Source: Lingula anatina | Lineage: Eukaryota > Brachiopoda > Lingulata > Lingulida > Lingulidae | Length of the DNA stretch: 37,548 nucleotides | Direction of reading: 5' to 3' | Assembly: GCF_001039355.2 (NCBI RefSeq) | Contig: NW_019775568.1 | Span: 84,247-121,794, forward strand | Part shown: positions 1-9,060 of the stretch, in pieces | Numbering within the stretch: the first letter of the stretch is position 1 | How the letters are laid out: each line of letters begins with the position of its first letter | The notes under the pieces: generated by a model | The model's input: the letters and a program-made list of their open reading frames with translations, nothing else | Database searches by the model: none | Told to the model about the DNA's origin: nothing | Program-made: the position numbers and the translations under genes

Positions 1-73
1 AGTAACTGGCTCGCGCTGCCAGTAATTACGCGGCGGGATATTCAGTGCACAGACCGTGATCATAAGACATACC

Positions 74-101
74 GAAAATAGAAAATAGAAAATAGAAAAT
101 A
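74..101. repeat. Short tandem repeat, 7-bp unit GAAAATA x4
   Basis: Four head-to-tail copies of GAAAATA. It is a simple microsatellite-like repeat with no coding potential. The first 180 bases otherwise show no recognisable gene. Confidence 0.9.
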
Positions 102-186
102 GACATTGCATGTGAACGAAGCCTTAGTGTTGTCTCCAACACAAATTGACAACTTTAGGGACATTTTTGGTTGTAGTCTAAGTATT

Positions 187-743
187 ATCACATTCCTCAT
201 GTACAGAATGTCTGGACGTGTGTCATATGTTCCATAAAAGATAATTTAGGTACTGTTATTGAGAGATCTCCAGAGATTTTTATACTCGGGCTTGTGCAAG
301 CATATGATATAAAAGGTTTTTATCTACTTACCTTAATAATTAAGAAATACATTAGTTAATGTAGAACAAAAATGGATATCCCAACATGGGAAGGAACTAG
401 ACAATATGTTTATTATTACAGAAATATTTGTTTATGTTCTTTATATATGTATACCAACAAAAAACAACAACATGTTAAAAGAAAATGGGAAAATATTGAT
501 TGCATATTACAACTTAATTGACAATCAACAAGCTAATGATATACCTCTTAGAATTTCAATTATAAGGTTAACAACATGAATTGTCAATCTCTACTTTCTG
601 CCCGTTTATGCAATACTGTAACTGTACAACCTTTTTTACTGAGAAAGAGAGTCCAAGTATGTAAATGTATGTACTGTATGTGTGTGTGCGATTCATAAGC
701 CAAAAACTGTACATTGTATTTATTTGCTACTGAATAAAAAAAA
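187..743 (+). mobile_element. LINE 3' end, 5'-truncated copy A
   Basis: This is a truncated, frame-broken version of the segment at 13062-13723. In the intact copy the reading frame resembles the C-terminus of an L1/Tx1-like non-LTR retrotransposon polyprotein: a degenerate 'H..V..VW' stretch, then SPEIFILG, then a hydrophobic run, a basic IIKKYI segment, and a final YKRKWENI before the stop. Stop codons in this copy show it is dead. It is followed by an untranslated stretch and a short A-tract. The 15-mer AGTATTATCACATTC occurs at 181-195 and again right after the A-tract at 744-758, as a target-site duplication would. Assignment to a LINE superfamily is inference. Confidence 0.55.
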
Positions 744-844
744 AGTATTATCACATTCAAAGCAGAAACTAATAAGGTGAGAGAGTAGACTTAAACCCCA
801 CAAACTATTTATTCAACACCATATCAGTTAAAGCACTGCAGTTT

Positions 845-1200
845 GTGGATTTTGTGCAGGCCTTAGAAACAGAAAATGTTGCGGAAGTAGTGGGAAATGA
901 GGGAGGAGCACAAGTTATTATCAGGAGTGGGCTAAAGAAGGCTAAGTTAGAAAACATAAATCAATTCCAATGGACTACATCCAACTCCCCCATATTGGCA
1001 AAGCTGTTAACTACGGGTGAATTGATGACAATCTAGCATGCACAGTGAAAGTAGGACAGTTGGCCGAATCATAACAACGGATATCTGTCATACACTATGA
1101 CATGGCACGTAGGGATTTGTAAGCCACCCATAAGTTCCATTGTAGGAGTGACAGTCCACATTTATTTGCACTACATTTGGGACCAAAGATGACTCCCACT
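845..1200 (+). pseudogene. Gag-like retroelement fragment (copy A)
   Basis: A 63-codon open stretch (FVQALETENVAEVVGNEGG...) matches in style a gag/capsid-like family common in invertebrate retroelements ('L..E.V..IV.NEG...I.R.G.KK.KLE.I....W'). After a frameshift the same protein can be followed to about 1200 (DMARRDL ... SPHLFALHLGPK). There is no start codon in context and several breaks. A second copy lies at 13818-14190 with the same neighbours, so the gag/pogo join predates the duplication. The family name rests on memory of similar proteins, not a search. Confidence 0.45.
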
Positions 1201-1289
1201 ATAAACCTCCCATACCCAGCTCAAACAAATGGCTCCAATACATCCTGCGGCCCTAAACGGACAGACGGCCAGCCCTAATGATCCCAGAT

Positions 1290-1986
1290 GTGTTTTCTGC
1301 CCACACAACCGAGAAAGTGAGGGAGGTGGCACACACAGCCAATGCCACCATGGCTGTCATCCCTGGGGGCTGTACATATAGGGCCTAGCCCCTAGATGTG
1401 TTCTTGAATAGACTGTTCATGGTACACCTGAGGAAAGCGTGGACAGAGCACATGTGGCGGACAGCCATGGAAACAAAGGGAAAGTCTGAAAAATTGCCAA
1501 CGTCCAGTAAACAGGAGGTCGTTGCATGGGTGGCGTCAGCATGGAACAGTATCAGCCCAGAAATGGTTGTCAAGCCGTTCCAAACAACTCGGGTCATCAG
1601 CACGTTGAAGGGAGAGGGATCCTGTCCAACCTAGCAACTGGGATCATCAGCGCGTTGAAAGGGGAGGGATCCTGTCCAACCAAACAACTGGGATCATCAG
1701 CGTGTTGAAGGGGGAGGGTTCCTGTCCAACCAAACAACTGGGATCATCAGCGCGCTGAAGGGAGAGGGATCCTGTCCAACCAAACAACTGGGATCATCAG
1801 CGTGTTGAAGGGGGAGGGATCCTGTCCAACCAAACAACGGGGATCATCAGCGTGTTGAAGGGGGGGAGATCGTGTCCAACCAATGTTGTCCCAGGTGTTT
1901 TGTTTAGCAGTGATGAAGAGGGGGACTTTTTGGGGTTTTCTGACACAATCGATGACAGTGAGGATCCTTTTAGAGATCTTACTTAA
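1290..1986 (+). pseudogene. Pogo/Tigger-type transposase 3' fragment (copy A)
   Basis: The conceptual frame reads VFSAHTTEKVREVA, then NATMAVIPGGCT, a stop in place of a usual 'PLD' leader codon, LNRLFMVHLRKAWTEHMW, and WVASAWNSISPEMVV. This is the C-terminal part of the DDE endonuclease domain of pogo-like (Tc1/mariner superfamily) transposases, in which the IPGGCTS.LQPLD motif is typical. The tail NVVPGVLFSSDEEGDF is the usual acidic C-terminus. Six 50-bp tandem units (1591-1890) separate body and tail. Because 50 is not a multiple of three, the expansion breaks the frame. It abuts the gag-like fragment upstream. It is inactive. Confidence 0.75.
1591..1890 (+). repeat. 50-bp minisatellite, six units, inside pogo transposase
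   Basis: GGATCATCAGC-type unit starts fall at 1591, 1641, 1691, 1741, 1791 and 1841, an exact 50-bp period. Each unit carries TTGAAGGGGGAGGGATCC then TGTCCAACCAAACAACTG, with a few substitutions. The homologous position in the second pogo copy (about 14621) has a single unit, so this is an expansion specific to copy A. Confidence 0.95.
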
Positions 1987-2351
1987 GCACCAGTTTCATT
2001 AGGAGAATTTAAGTTATCTAATGTTAAGATGATTTGTGACCACACAGTCTGTCAGGCCAATATTTCAGATATAAAACCAGGCAACAGCCGGGAAATAAAC
2101 AGAGTAGATATTTTAAAACTATGCTGTGGTTTTTTGTTGCTTTTCTCTCTGCATGGATATAACCCAAATTGGGAATTGGGAATCGAACCAAACCTTGAAT
2201 CTTCTGAAGGCGGGTATAAGAGCCCTTAGAGTAAAATAGGTTTTTAAAGAAATTAATCATAAATGTTTTGGACATGCCCAACACTTATTTTTAAACGCAA
2301 TATTTTATTTCTTTGTTCAATTTTTTAAAACTTATGTTTTCTTTCTAACAG

Positions 2352-2530
2352 TGTGATCTGGGGTCCGTCCATCCTCTAAATGCGGCTGGGGAGAGCATCC
2401 ATGGGGTCCAGTTAATGAACTTTACCCTCTACAAGAACATGACCCCAGAGGTACTTAGGGGTTGCCCTGCCTCTCGAAAAGCAGATTACTATGCTCTTGG
2501 TATCATGCTATTTGAATTAATGGTGGGAAG
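2352..2530 (+). CDS. Protein-kinase-like exon (DFG-equivalent to helix F)
   Basis: A 179-nt open exon is bounded by a good acceptor (TTTTCTTTCTAACAG) and a consensus donor (AG|GTAAGA). It translates from CDLGSVHPL through NMTPEVLRGCPASRKADYY to ALGIMLFELMVGR. In protein kinases the order DFG, APE, then 'D.w.lG..l.eL..G' (helix F) is diagnostic. Here these appear as DLG, TPE and DYYALGIMLFELMVG, so the DFG phenylalanine is leucine and the APE alanine is threonine. The exon ends in phase 2. No N-lobe or catalytic-loop exon is recognised upstream. It may be part of an active kinase, a pseudokinase, or a relic; the subfamily is not recognised. Confidence 0.6.
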
Positions 2531-2581
2531 GTAAGATATGCAATAAAAGCATACAGTTACGGGCATAATGACTAAATTAAG

Positions 2582-2647
2582 GGGTACTTAAGGGTTGCCC
2601 TGCCATGTGGAAAGCAGATTACTATGCTCTTGGTGTCATGCTATTTG
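2582..2647 (+). pseudogene. Partial tandem duplicate of the kinase-like exon
   Basis: About 66 bp repeat positions 2449-2514 of the kinase-like exon with few substitutions (GTACTT, GGGTTGCCCTGCC, AAAGCAGATTACTATGC). The copy still reads ADYYALGVMLF before hitting a stop. It lacks the acceptor and the donor of the parent, so it is intronic debris from a local duplication. Confidence 0.8.
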
Positions 2648-2726
2648 TATGTTGAAGAACCCAGTACAAATTTGGTGAATTCTGTTTGGAAATTTTAATC
2701 GTTGGAGAGATTTAAACCAGCACTCA

Positions 2727-2993
2727 GTGAAGATGGCCGAGGGACACACCAACAACGGGCAAGAAACAGCTATTCAGCCAAGAACAGAAATGCAAAGGTT
2801 AGCAAATACTTGGGACATTTTGGCTTGTGATTTACAAGGTAAACAACATAGAACAATTAGACAAAGTAGGTTAGATGACGTATCATCAGGCATAAGTCCA
2901 TGTGACGGAAGCGTCCCGTTGGAGGTCCAGTCTTACATAGACGAGTTACATGTCTTAAGCAAAACAGTACATGATGCCAAAACTGGCCATTAA
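2727..2993 (+). CDS. Unrecognised 88-aa ORF, possibly gag N-terminus
   Basis: An 88-codon ORF begins with two methionines, the second in good Kozak context (gtgaagATGGcc), so the likely start is 2733. It is hydrophilic, with MAEGHTNNGQ at the N-terminus, RQSRLDDVSSGISPCDGSVP in the middle and EVQSYIDELHVLSKTV near the end. The composition and 'RQ.RLDDVSSGI' phrase recall N-termini of gag proteins from invertebrate retroelements, but I do not recognise the family with certainty. It lies in the intron after the kinase-like exon. Only the start of a longer protein would be present. Confidence 0.35.
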   Translation: MKMAEGHTNNGQETAIQPRTEMQRLANTWDILACDLQGKQHRTIRQSRLDDVSSGISPCDGSVPLEVQSYIDELHVLSKTVHDAKTGH

Positions 2994-3616
2994 ACTTGTA
3001 TTTGTTGTATTCTTATATCCTGAATATTTTATAGTTTAATTGAATTTAATGCTTCTTGTGGGAACAGAGATACCTGGCACAGTAATTAACAAGTAAGTGA
3101 CCACTCCATGTTGCAGATGATTGAGACAAGAAAACTTGCCAGTCAGGTCTGAATCTAGCCAAACCAGTTTATTGCACCTACACAACATTACACCAGTAAT
3201 TCACTCTTGCACTTCCAGGATGTTACATTAACTTAGTAATCAGTTTATCTGTCTCTTCCACTGGAAGGTCTTCAAGAGACCGGATGTAATTAAACAAACT
3301 TAAATAATTACAAGTCAGGTGACCAGAGTCACCTGTCCATCAATTAAACTAAGAGTAACCAATAAGATTTAGGGCAGCCTCCCAAATACATGTAACTCCC
3401 TGCATTTTAGATAAAAAGGTAGCAACTGACCATAGCCGGCAGTTGACAGAGTATGATTGAAGGAAGTAGTTAGGGAAACAAGGTTGACGGCCGAGGTTGA
3501 GAAAACTGTAGACAAGAGAACGAAGGGAACTGTGCAGAGATAGAAACCAGTATACCAGAGACTCAGAATATTGTAACCAGAATACAGAAATAAACTGTTT
3601 TGTTGAACCCACCAAG

Positions 3617-4232
3617 ATGGCCGTTTTACAGTCTATTAGGATTGAATCTGTGGGGGAGCCTAGCCTAAAAGTGGCTAAGGTTGGACCCAAAATGACAAAA
3701 TGTCATGTCCCTGGATGTAGTAACCCCAATATTGAAAGGGGTGCAGTCAAGGTCCATGCCATGACACACATACCTGATATCTTTGACAAGGGATTGGGTA
3801 CCGTCCCAGAGATCGTGGCTCTCAGGGTGACAGCTTTGGAGTGCGCCACCTCGCTCACTTTTGGTATCACTAACCCCTACAAAGCCTATGTGATTTTATA
3901 TCCACATCAGGTGACAAGTTTGGCCTTAAAAAAATCAGGGGGATTGGCAAAGCCCAACGGCAAGCCATGCAAACCTTCTGTCAAGAGCTTGGTATCACTC
4001 TGCCAGCGCAAGTAACCCTAAAGCCAGCCAACTCTGTGGGTGCACTTGTACATTGGCGAGCTGTGCTAAGTTAGCTTCATGCATGAATCTAGCCCAACGG
4101 GATTTATGGCTCAACAATTTCAAGGTGCCTGCAGGTATCCAACGGACAACAGTGGCAGATGTAGTTATGGGAGTCGGAGTCCAGGCTTTCGATAGCCATG
4201 TCCACTTGGACAAGNGGCCTTTCCGGTAGAGC
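3617..4232 (+). pseudogene. Zinc-finger / TatD-type repeat ORF, frame-broken
   Basis: The first frame (3617-4015) starts in AAGATGG context and carries a CHVPGC...HAMTH cluster (C-x4-C-x12-H-x3-H), followed by HIPDIFDKG and an aliphatic helix-like region. A +1 shift near 3920 opens a frame reading RGIGKAQRQAMQTF and NSVGALVHWRAVL. A second shift leads to RDLWLNNFKVP and AFDSHVHLDK. The last motif is the metal-binding D-S-H-x-H-L-D signature of TatD-family hydrolases. The zinc finger plus DSHxHLD order recurs in uncharacterised repeat proteins of invertebrates. At least two frameshifts and an N at 4215 break it, and the TatD domain stops after the first motif. Confidence 0.55.
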
Positions 4233-4513
4233 TTTACACCGTTGAAAAGGCTTGTAAAGAGAATATTCAGACCCATTTCCTGAAGAGTAAAAGAGCTGAA
4301 AATTGACTTTTTGTGCTGTGTGTGTACATTTAATTCTTTTCAATGAAATCTCCAGGATAGCTCTAACCCATTGTTTTGTTTAATGCACTTTTTTGATGAA
4401 TTGCTTTTTACTTCGTAAAACTCTTCGGTGGTCAGTTACACTACCCCTCAATGTGGCTCACATTGAACTGTCGCTTCAGATTGAATGAAGTATTTTTATC
4501 TATTTCATTTCAG

Positions 4514-4561
4514 CTACGTGGACCAAAGAATTAGCAGCATGACTGGCCTTTTATGTCATCG
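4514..4561 (+). CDS. Candidate small 3' exon of the host gene
   Basis: A 48-nt segment lies between TATTTCATTTCAG and CG|GTACGA. In the phase left by the kinase-like exon (one base completing the split codon) it is open: YVDQRISSMTGLLCHR. It ends in phase 2, which fits the exon at 4770. Support is splice signals and phase only; no domain is recognised. Confidence 0.35.
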
Positions 4562-4769
4562 GTACGAATATCCTCGATATTTTGTCTTCCTGCACTTTTG
4601 GTTGCTGTGAAAGCTCCTAACAATTTTATTCAACTTATTTTGCTATATCATGAAATATTATTTAAAATTATTTTGTTATTTTGTATCATATTAATCTGTT
4701 ATTCACTACTTCATTTATTTATTTGATTATTTATCTACTATAATTTTACTTTAGTTTATTTGAATTTAG

Positions 4770-4842
4770 TTGGCTCTCTGACTACTATGTGAATGAGTAT
4801 CCAACTCGTATGGTCGCCTCCCCAATTTTACATGTTGCTCAG
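4770..4842 (+). CDS. Candidate 3' exon of the host gene
   Basis: A 73-nt segment follows the acceptor TTTGAATTTAG and precedes CAG|GTAAAA. In the required phase (one base, then 24 codons) it reads WLSDYYVNEYPTRM then VASPILHVAQ and ends in phase 0, matching the last exon. The protein is not recognised. Confidence 0.45.
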
Positions 4843-5049
4843 GTAAAAATAAAGAAAGAAAAATTCCTGATTTTACTACTTGTCTTTTCGTTCAATTCAT
4901 GTATTAATCAAATACAACCAAAAGTCAGCAACTCTGTTTGTAATGGTAAAAAGTTAGATCTCTGTTTTCCGCAAACATTCACTAAAGACTTGACTTACTG
5001 CTGAGACTTGTCTTACTGCCTAAAAATCTTCACCATTTCGTCATGACAG

Positions 5050-5130
5050 GAAGTGTTGGCTGAAGAACAGCTTGAGATGGGTCCTCTGACTGCAAACAGC
5101 AGCCTCCGCAATATTCTTGACAATGGCTAG
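5050..5130 (+). CDS. Candidate terminal exon of the host gene
   Basis: After the acceptor TTTCGTCATGACAG an open 26-codon exon reads EVLAEEQLEMGPLTANSS then LRNILDNG and ends with TAG. Its phase 0 start fits the CAG end of the exon at 4770. AATAAA occurs at 5139-5144, almost directly after the stop. The four exons (2352, 4514, 4770, 5050) are mutually phase-compatible, the main argument that they form one transcript. Confidence 0.45.
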   Translation, partial: EVLAEEQLEMGPLTANSSLRNILDNG

Positions 5131-6629
5131 GAGACTGCAATAAACCAGCAGCTGCTTCAGTACTTCCCTCAAGTTTCAGGTTTTAATCTGAAGTAGCTGA
5201 CTCTTTGAAACAAACTGTTTACTCTACTATAAATTTATTCGGACGTATGTCTTTACTCGGAACCACGTGCCGATTTCACTTAATGAAATATTTAGGATAA
5301 ACATTTATCATAATCAATAGAAATAATCATTCAAATCCAAGTTTTCCCTTTCTCTTTTAGATGTGCAACTTATTAATCTATTGTTTCTGTCGGTTTCATG
5401 TAGATTAAATTAATTTTATATGCTTAAAATAACAGGAAAGTACATTGTAGTATCTGGTTTTAAGACAATAGTCCTTTGTTAATACAACAACTGACTTTAA
5501 AAATATATCGAAAAACTATATTGAAGATTGTTCATTTTCTGAATTTTCGAACTGACCCGGACAATGTTTGATAAATCTGATACCGATAGTGCTAGAGTAC
5601 CGAGCGAGACTATGCAATGGCACGGTGAATCTACTGCAGATTTATTTATATTAAAAACTTGGATCCTTCGGTTGATCCTTGGGGCTCTTGCTTTTTATTT
5701 TGCAGACACTTTTCCTCTGTCATAATTACTGATAACAGACTAAACTGAGAATTGATTGTCGACTTTTAAGAGTATCGTTCTCCTCGGAAACTAATAATGT
5801 CCCCATGGCCAATGAAACTATGGGCTCATTCCCATTGTAAATATCGGTCTACGTAAATCGATCCAACTCTCTTTGAATGTCATCAATTTAATAGACTATG
5901 GAATTATAGATGAACTTACATGAACAGATCAACACGCCTCCTCCTGGGGTTGGAAAGAATATAGAAGATTGGTGATTATAAGAGTACGTTGGAACAAGAG
6001 GAAGCGTGTAGACCGATATTTTCAATGGTAATGAGCTGTAAAACTTCGTCTGCACTGTACTTACAACAGAATGCTGCCGTTGTCAGCGTTAAATATGAGG
6101 GCTGATTGTGGAAATAGCAGCACTGTGGCATAAGATTCTGTCACTGACCTTGGTCCAAACTGAACACCTCTCACCAAAACAAGTACGTGTAATTTACAGT
6201 ATGTTAAAGCCCACCCTCTGTTCGTACGGAAGCCTCGATTAAAGAAATTTTTTGTTATTAAAGGCAACAACGTATGTCCATGTTGTGGTTTTATATAACT
6301 TTATAAACAACTCTGAATAAAACAACATTGGAACAATATTGACAAAAGAATTCAATTTAGAAATGAATCTTACTTTTAACCAAACAGGGACACGCAGTTA
6401 ATTTAAAGTAAAACATAACATAGTTTGGTTTATACCGACTGTTTTGGATTATTCCCCCTAAGACCCCCCTCCCAATCCCGGGAAAGAAGATACGCGGCTC
6501 TTAAATTATCGATTTTAGGCATTTATACTTTTATTGAATATTTTACTGAATATAAGAAAAGGGACTGAATGAAAAACAAAAACTGTAAGGATTGGCTCTT
6601 AATTATAAGATTAAAAGCTCGCTTATGTG
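5131..6629. other. AT-rich intergenic DNA
   Basis: Apart from the inverted-repeat element at 5822-6038, I see no supported gene, splice-bounded exon or known repeat here. Short ORFs on both strands have no recognisable motif. Confidence 0.6.
5822..6038. mobile_element. MITE with terminal inverted repeats (ATTCCCATTG type)
   Basis: The left end GGGCTCATTCCCATTG continues into AAATATCGGTCTACG. The right end, read in reverse complement, gives GCTCATTACCATTG and AAATATCGGTCTAC. Over about 30 bp only a few positions differ. Length is about 217 bp and there is no coding capacity. The ATTCCCA core also occurs in the ends of the elements at 10443-10858 and 11334-11548, which have TTA/TAA target duplications, so a PIF/Harbinger-type origin is likely. 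The flanking duplication here is not clear. Confidence 0.65.
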
Positions 6630-7395
6630 CTTAAACAGAACTTACAGGCAACCTTAAATCAGATGCATATATGCTTTAAAATGTTTTTTTTTTTTCTAAC
6701 AAACAAATACTGCCATCTTATCAATTTTTCTGCAAGCAAACATTTCTTTATCTGCATTTCATTAGATATAAGTGAGTTTTCTGAATAAAATGTTTTTATA
6801 AATAATAAAAATGTAATCCATAAAAGGAACAAATAAAAACACATTATTGAAATATTTAGAATATTTATTTGGTATTTAAATTTTGACTTCACATCATATA
6901 CAAACTTGGATCTTTGAATTCAAAGCAGGCATTTCGCCTGAATAATGGTGCATGGAATAATGGAAGAGGACCTTGGTTCCATTTTCTTGGTTTTCAGAAC
7001 TTAGCTGCAGATCCAAGATGGCACACACTTAAAACACCCTTAGATTGCCTGCTGTCAATGTACTGCAGTATTGTGTTCCATGACATTTAAGACAGAACAG
7101 TATGATTCTATTCATGTCATCCAGGTGAACTAAGTGAAAAACTAAATCATATACATAATTTTCACTATATTTTTTCTTTTTACTGAGTATTATAAGTACT
7201 CTTAAAAGATACTTTTTATGTACCCCGGTATATAATCAGGAATATTTCAGGAAATATCGAAGAAAAAAAGAAAGAAAAGAAACACCTTCTCAACTTGTCA
7301 GTGTTTACACACTGACATCATGCACAGTGTATATAATTATATACCAAGCTGGCTTTCAAAACCTTCACCATTTCCATTTGTAAGTTCTTAATTTA

Positions 7396-7396
<1 letters not shown>

Positions 7397-7431
<35 letters not shown>

Positions 7432-7433
7432 CA
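7397..7433. repeat. (CA)n microsatellite
   Basis: About 18 uninterrupted CA units, orthologous by position to the CA tract at 9856-9882 in the second copy of the duplication. Confidence 0.95.
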
Positions 7434-7608
7434 ATTGAAGGTTCATCTCAGTGAATAAAAACATGAAAATAATCTCGATCCATTTCTAACAGATAAACTA
7501 CACTAACAACACACTCAGTGTGCAACATTTCTATAATATATAAATATGTGTGATGACAGAAAAGCTAAGTCCCACAAATCAAACAGTTGTTCTTATGATG
7601 TTTCTTGC

Positions 7609-7813
7609 CTTCTGAGAAGGGCAATCATATCACAAATCATATCAATGCACATGCACACAATACCAGTAGTTTCTGTGGGCATGCAAAAAAGAGTCTGTGG
7701 CAAATAGAGAATGTGAATTTTGGTTTGTGCTGAAATCCCAGAAACTGAATGTCCATCAGTTCAGTGAAGAAGGCCATAACATTTGATAATGCTAATCCCT
7801 TTTCTTCTGGCAG
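7609..7813 (-). pseudogene. HECT-like C-terminal exon, copy 1 (frameshifted)
   Basis: On the minus strand, after the acceptor TTTTTCCCTTTTCAG, the frame reads LPEEKGLALSNVMAFFTELM and DIQFLGFQHKPKFTF. HECT ubiquitin ligases have at this point a 'L.FvTG...iPp.GF...P.i.F' segment leading to the catalytic cysteine. A one-base insertion just after FTFS and a roughly 30-bp insertion near the end destroy the frame before the cysteine region. The donor is GC (AAG|GCAAGA) where copy 2 has GT. It is probably a pseudogene. Confidence 0.5.
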
Positions 7814-7969
7814 CTGAAAAGGGAAAAATGTGATTCATTAATAATTTGTTCCCAAAATAATTAGCTCTCTATTATCATAGTCAAACCTCAACAAGAAATT
7901 TCTACAATAAAAAAGCAGCAGTTGGTAATTTTTCCAAAAACAAATGCAAACTTAAGTAGACTTGTCCAC

Positions 7970-8056
7970 TATCATGAGGCATGGTAGTCTGATTGCATTC
8001 AGCAAGAGTCCCCCTGGAGCTGAATCTAGAACTGTATTTTCACTGGGAATGGGCCC
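7970..8056. mobile_element. Right-arm remnant of the TTA-flanked foldback element
   Basis: This matches the right arm of the complete foldback at 10443-10858 (ATTGCATTCAGC ... CACTGGGAATGGGCCC) and is followed by TTA at 8057-8059. The left arm and spacer are deleted at ACTAT|CATGAGG. Confidence 0.75.
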
Positions 8057-8198
8057 TTAGAGGGCAACCTACACTGTTTGTGTTCTACAGAAACAACTCC
8101 ATTCAATAATTTACTGACAATTTGAAACAAAAGATTTAAATTTATAACACCAAAACAAGGTTTTTGTCAATTTAAATGAAAAACTATCTGATTATTAC

Positions 8199-8308
8199 CT
8201 GTAGCCTCTCTTGAATATCTTAAAAATTCTCCACATGTAACTTCCTCCTCTTTTTAGAAGACAATCAAGCCATGCTGGACATGGACCTCCTTGAAGTAGG
8301 CCAAACTC
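8199..8308 (-). CDS. HECT-like exon, copy 1 (QGGPCP segment)
   Basis: A 110-nt minus-strand exon lies between TTGTAATTTCACAG and CAG|GTAATA. It reads EFGLLQGGPCPAWLDCLLKR then GGSYMWRIFKIFKRGYR and is fully open in copies 1 and 2. In G2E3-like HECT domains a 'S..qGGP.P.FL' segment follows the REFF region. The exon keeps both splice sites in both copies, and most differences leave the frame intact. Whether the copy is expressed is unknown because the neighbouring exon is frameshifted. Confidence 0.5.
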
Positions 8309-8775
8309 CTGTGAAATTACAACATACAAATACTATATATCATATCTTACACAAAAATACAACAAAAATACTCCTAGGAGATGGGCCAGAGAGATGGTCC
8401 AACCTAGGATATCTGCTGGCTGGGGCTGAAATAATAAATGACATTAATAGGGCCACTTAAAGCTAAATGATGAAATGCGTATTTAGTTCCCAGTGGACAC
8501 TGTGGAAAAAAAAATTGAACATAGCTCTGTAACTAAGTGATGGGAGATATGAACCCTTAATAATAATGCTTCATTAATCATTTAAATAATTTATTTAAAC
8601 ACAGACATTATTTTGCATCTTTTGTGATAAAATCCGAAGTAAAACTTTCCAGAACATTTTCTGGCATCAGTTTGCAGTATTTGTTGTTGTGATAAAATGG
8701 GTGTTAAAACAGTGCTGTTAGCTGATCAGGTGAGAGAGACACCTTTTAATTTAATAATACAGTTTTCAACTATAA

Positions 8776-8850
8776 AATGCTGGTATTACACCATGAAGTT
8801 GGCAAATTCACCCCAATTTATTTTTGATGCAGCAGGATTATCTCATAACA
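8776..8850 (-). CDS. HECT-like exon, copy 1 (EFANFM segment)
   Basis: On the minus strand GTTATGAG precedes an open 50-nt exon reading NPAASKINWGEFANFM, followed by a GTGTAA donor. It is equivalent to 11800-11849, except that an arginine codon CGG has become TGG. The sequence corresponds to the 'DdGGP.REFF' region at the start of HECT domains. Boundaries here are approximate. Confidence 0.4.
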
Positions 8851-9040
8851 TGACAATATTTATTTTCCATATTATCTAAGAAGATAAGGAAAAAAAACCC
8901 AAATGTAACAATCAATCACTCTTTAGTGATACCACTGAAAGCATAACAATTGACAAAGAACCGCGGCATGAAGAATCCTTAATCAATACAACAGCTTGAA
9001 AATGCTTTAAATTTATTTATATATGTATATATTTATATAT

Positions 9041-9060
9041 CTGGGGTAGCGCTAGCACTT
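9041..9060. mobile_element. Left end of a CTGGGGTAGCGCTAGCA MITE, cut at an N gap
   Basis: CTGGGGTAGCGCTAGCA plus three bases occurs here, then the sequence passes into NCN. The complete element is at 12046-12217 at the same relative position in copy 2. Confidence 0.8.

Larger units (their letters stand above)
6630..9059. repeat. Tandem segmental duplication, copy 1
   Basis: This segment aligns in the same orientation and order with 9153-12064: the TTAAACAGAACTTA start, a CA microsatellite, HECT-like exons on the minus strand, and the CTGGGGTAGCGCTAGCA end. Divergence is moderate, with many small indels. It lacks the 215-bp MITE present in copy 2 and has lost the left arm of a foldback element. 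The right edge runs into N bases at 9061-9063. Confidence 0.85.

Noticed and set aside
2160-2235. GGTTCGATTCC on the minus strand, like a Pol III B box of a tRNA or SINE
   Set aside because: No A box at the right distance and the T-arm stem does not pair; an 11-base match alone is not enough.
3120-3614. Possible LTR before the zinc-finger/TatD ORF (GATAAAAAGG, AATAAACTG)
   Set aside because: No matching second LTR, no clear TG...CA edges or primer site; the signals are too common in AT-rich DNA.
6659-6892. Minus-strand 77-aa hydrophobic ORF
   Set aside because: It is not conserved in the sister copy of the duplication (about 9180-9390), so it is an AT-rich chance frame.
8041-8070. GGGCCCTTAGAGGGC near-palindrome as a possible histone hairpin
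   Set aside because: It lacks the CTTTTNAG core and belongs to the foldback element end.
8697-8879. Plus-strand ORF conserved with 11702-11914
   Set aside because: The conservation is explained by the tandem duplication and by the HECT-like exon on the opposite strand; the frame is interrupted differently in the two copies.
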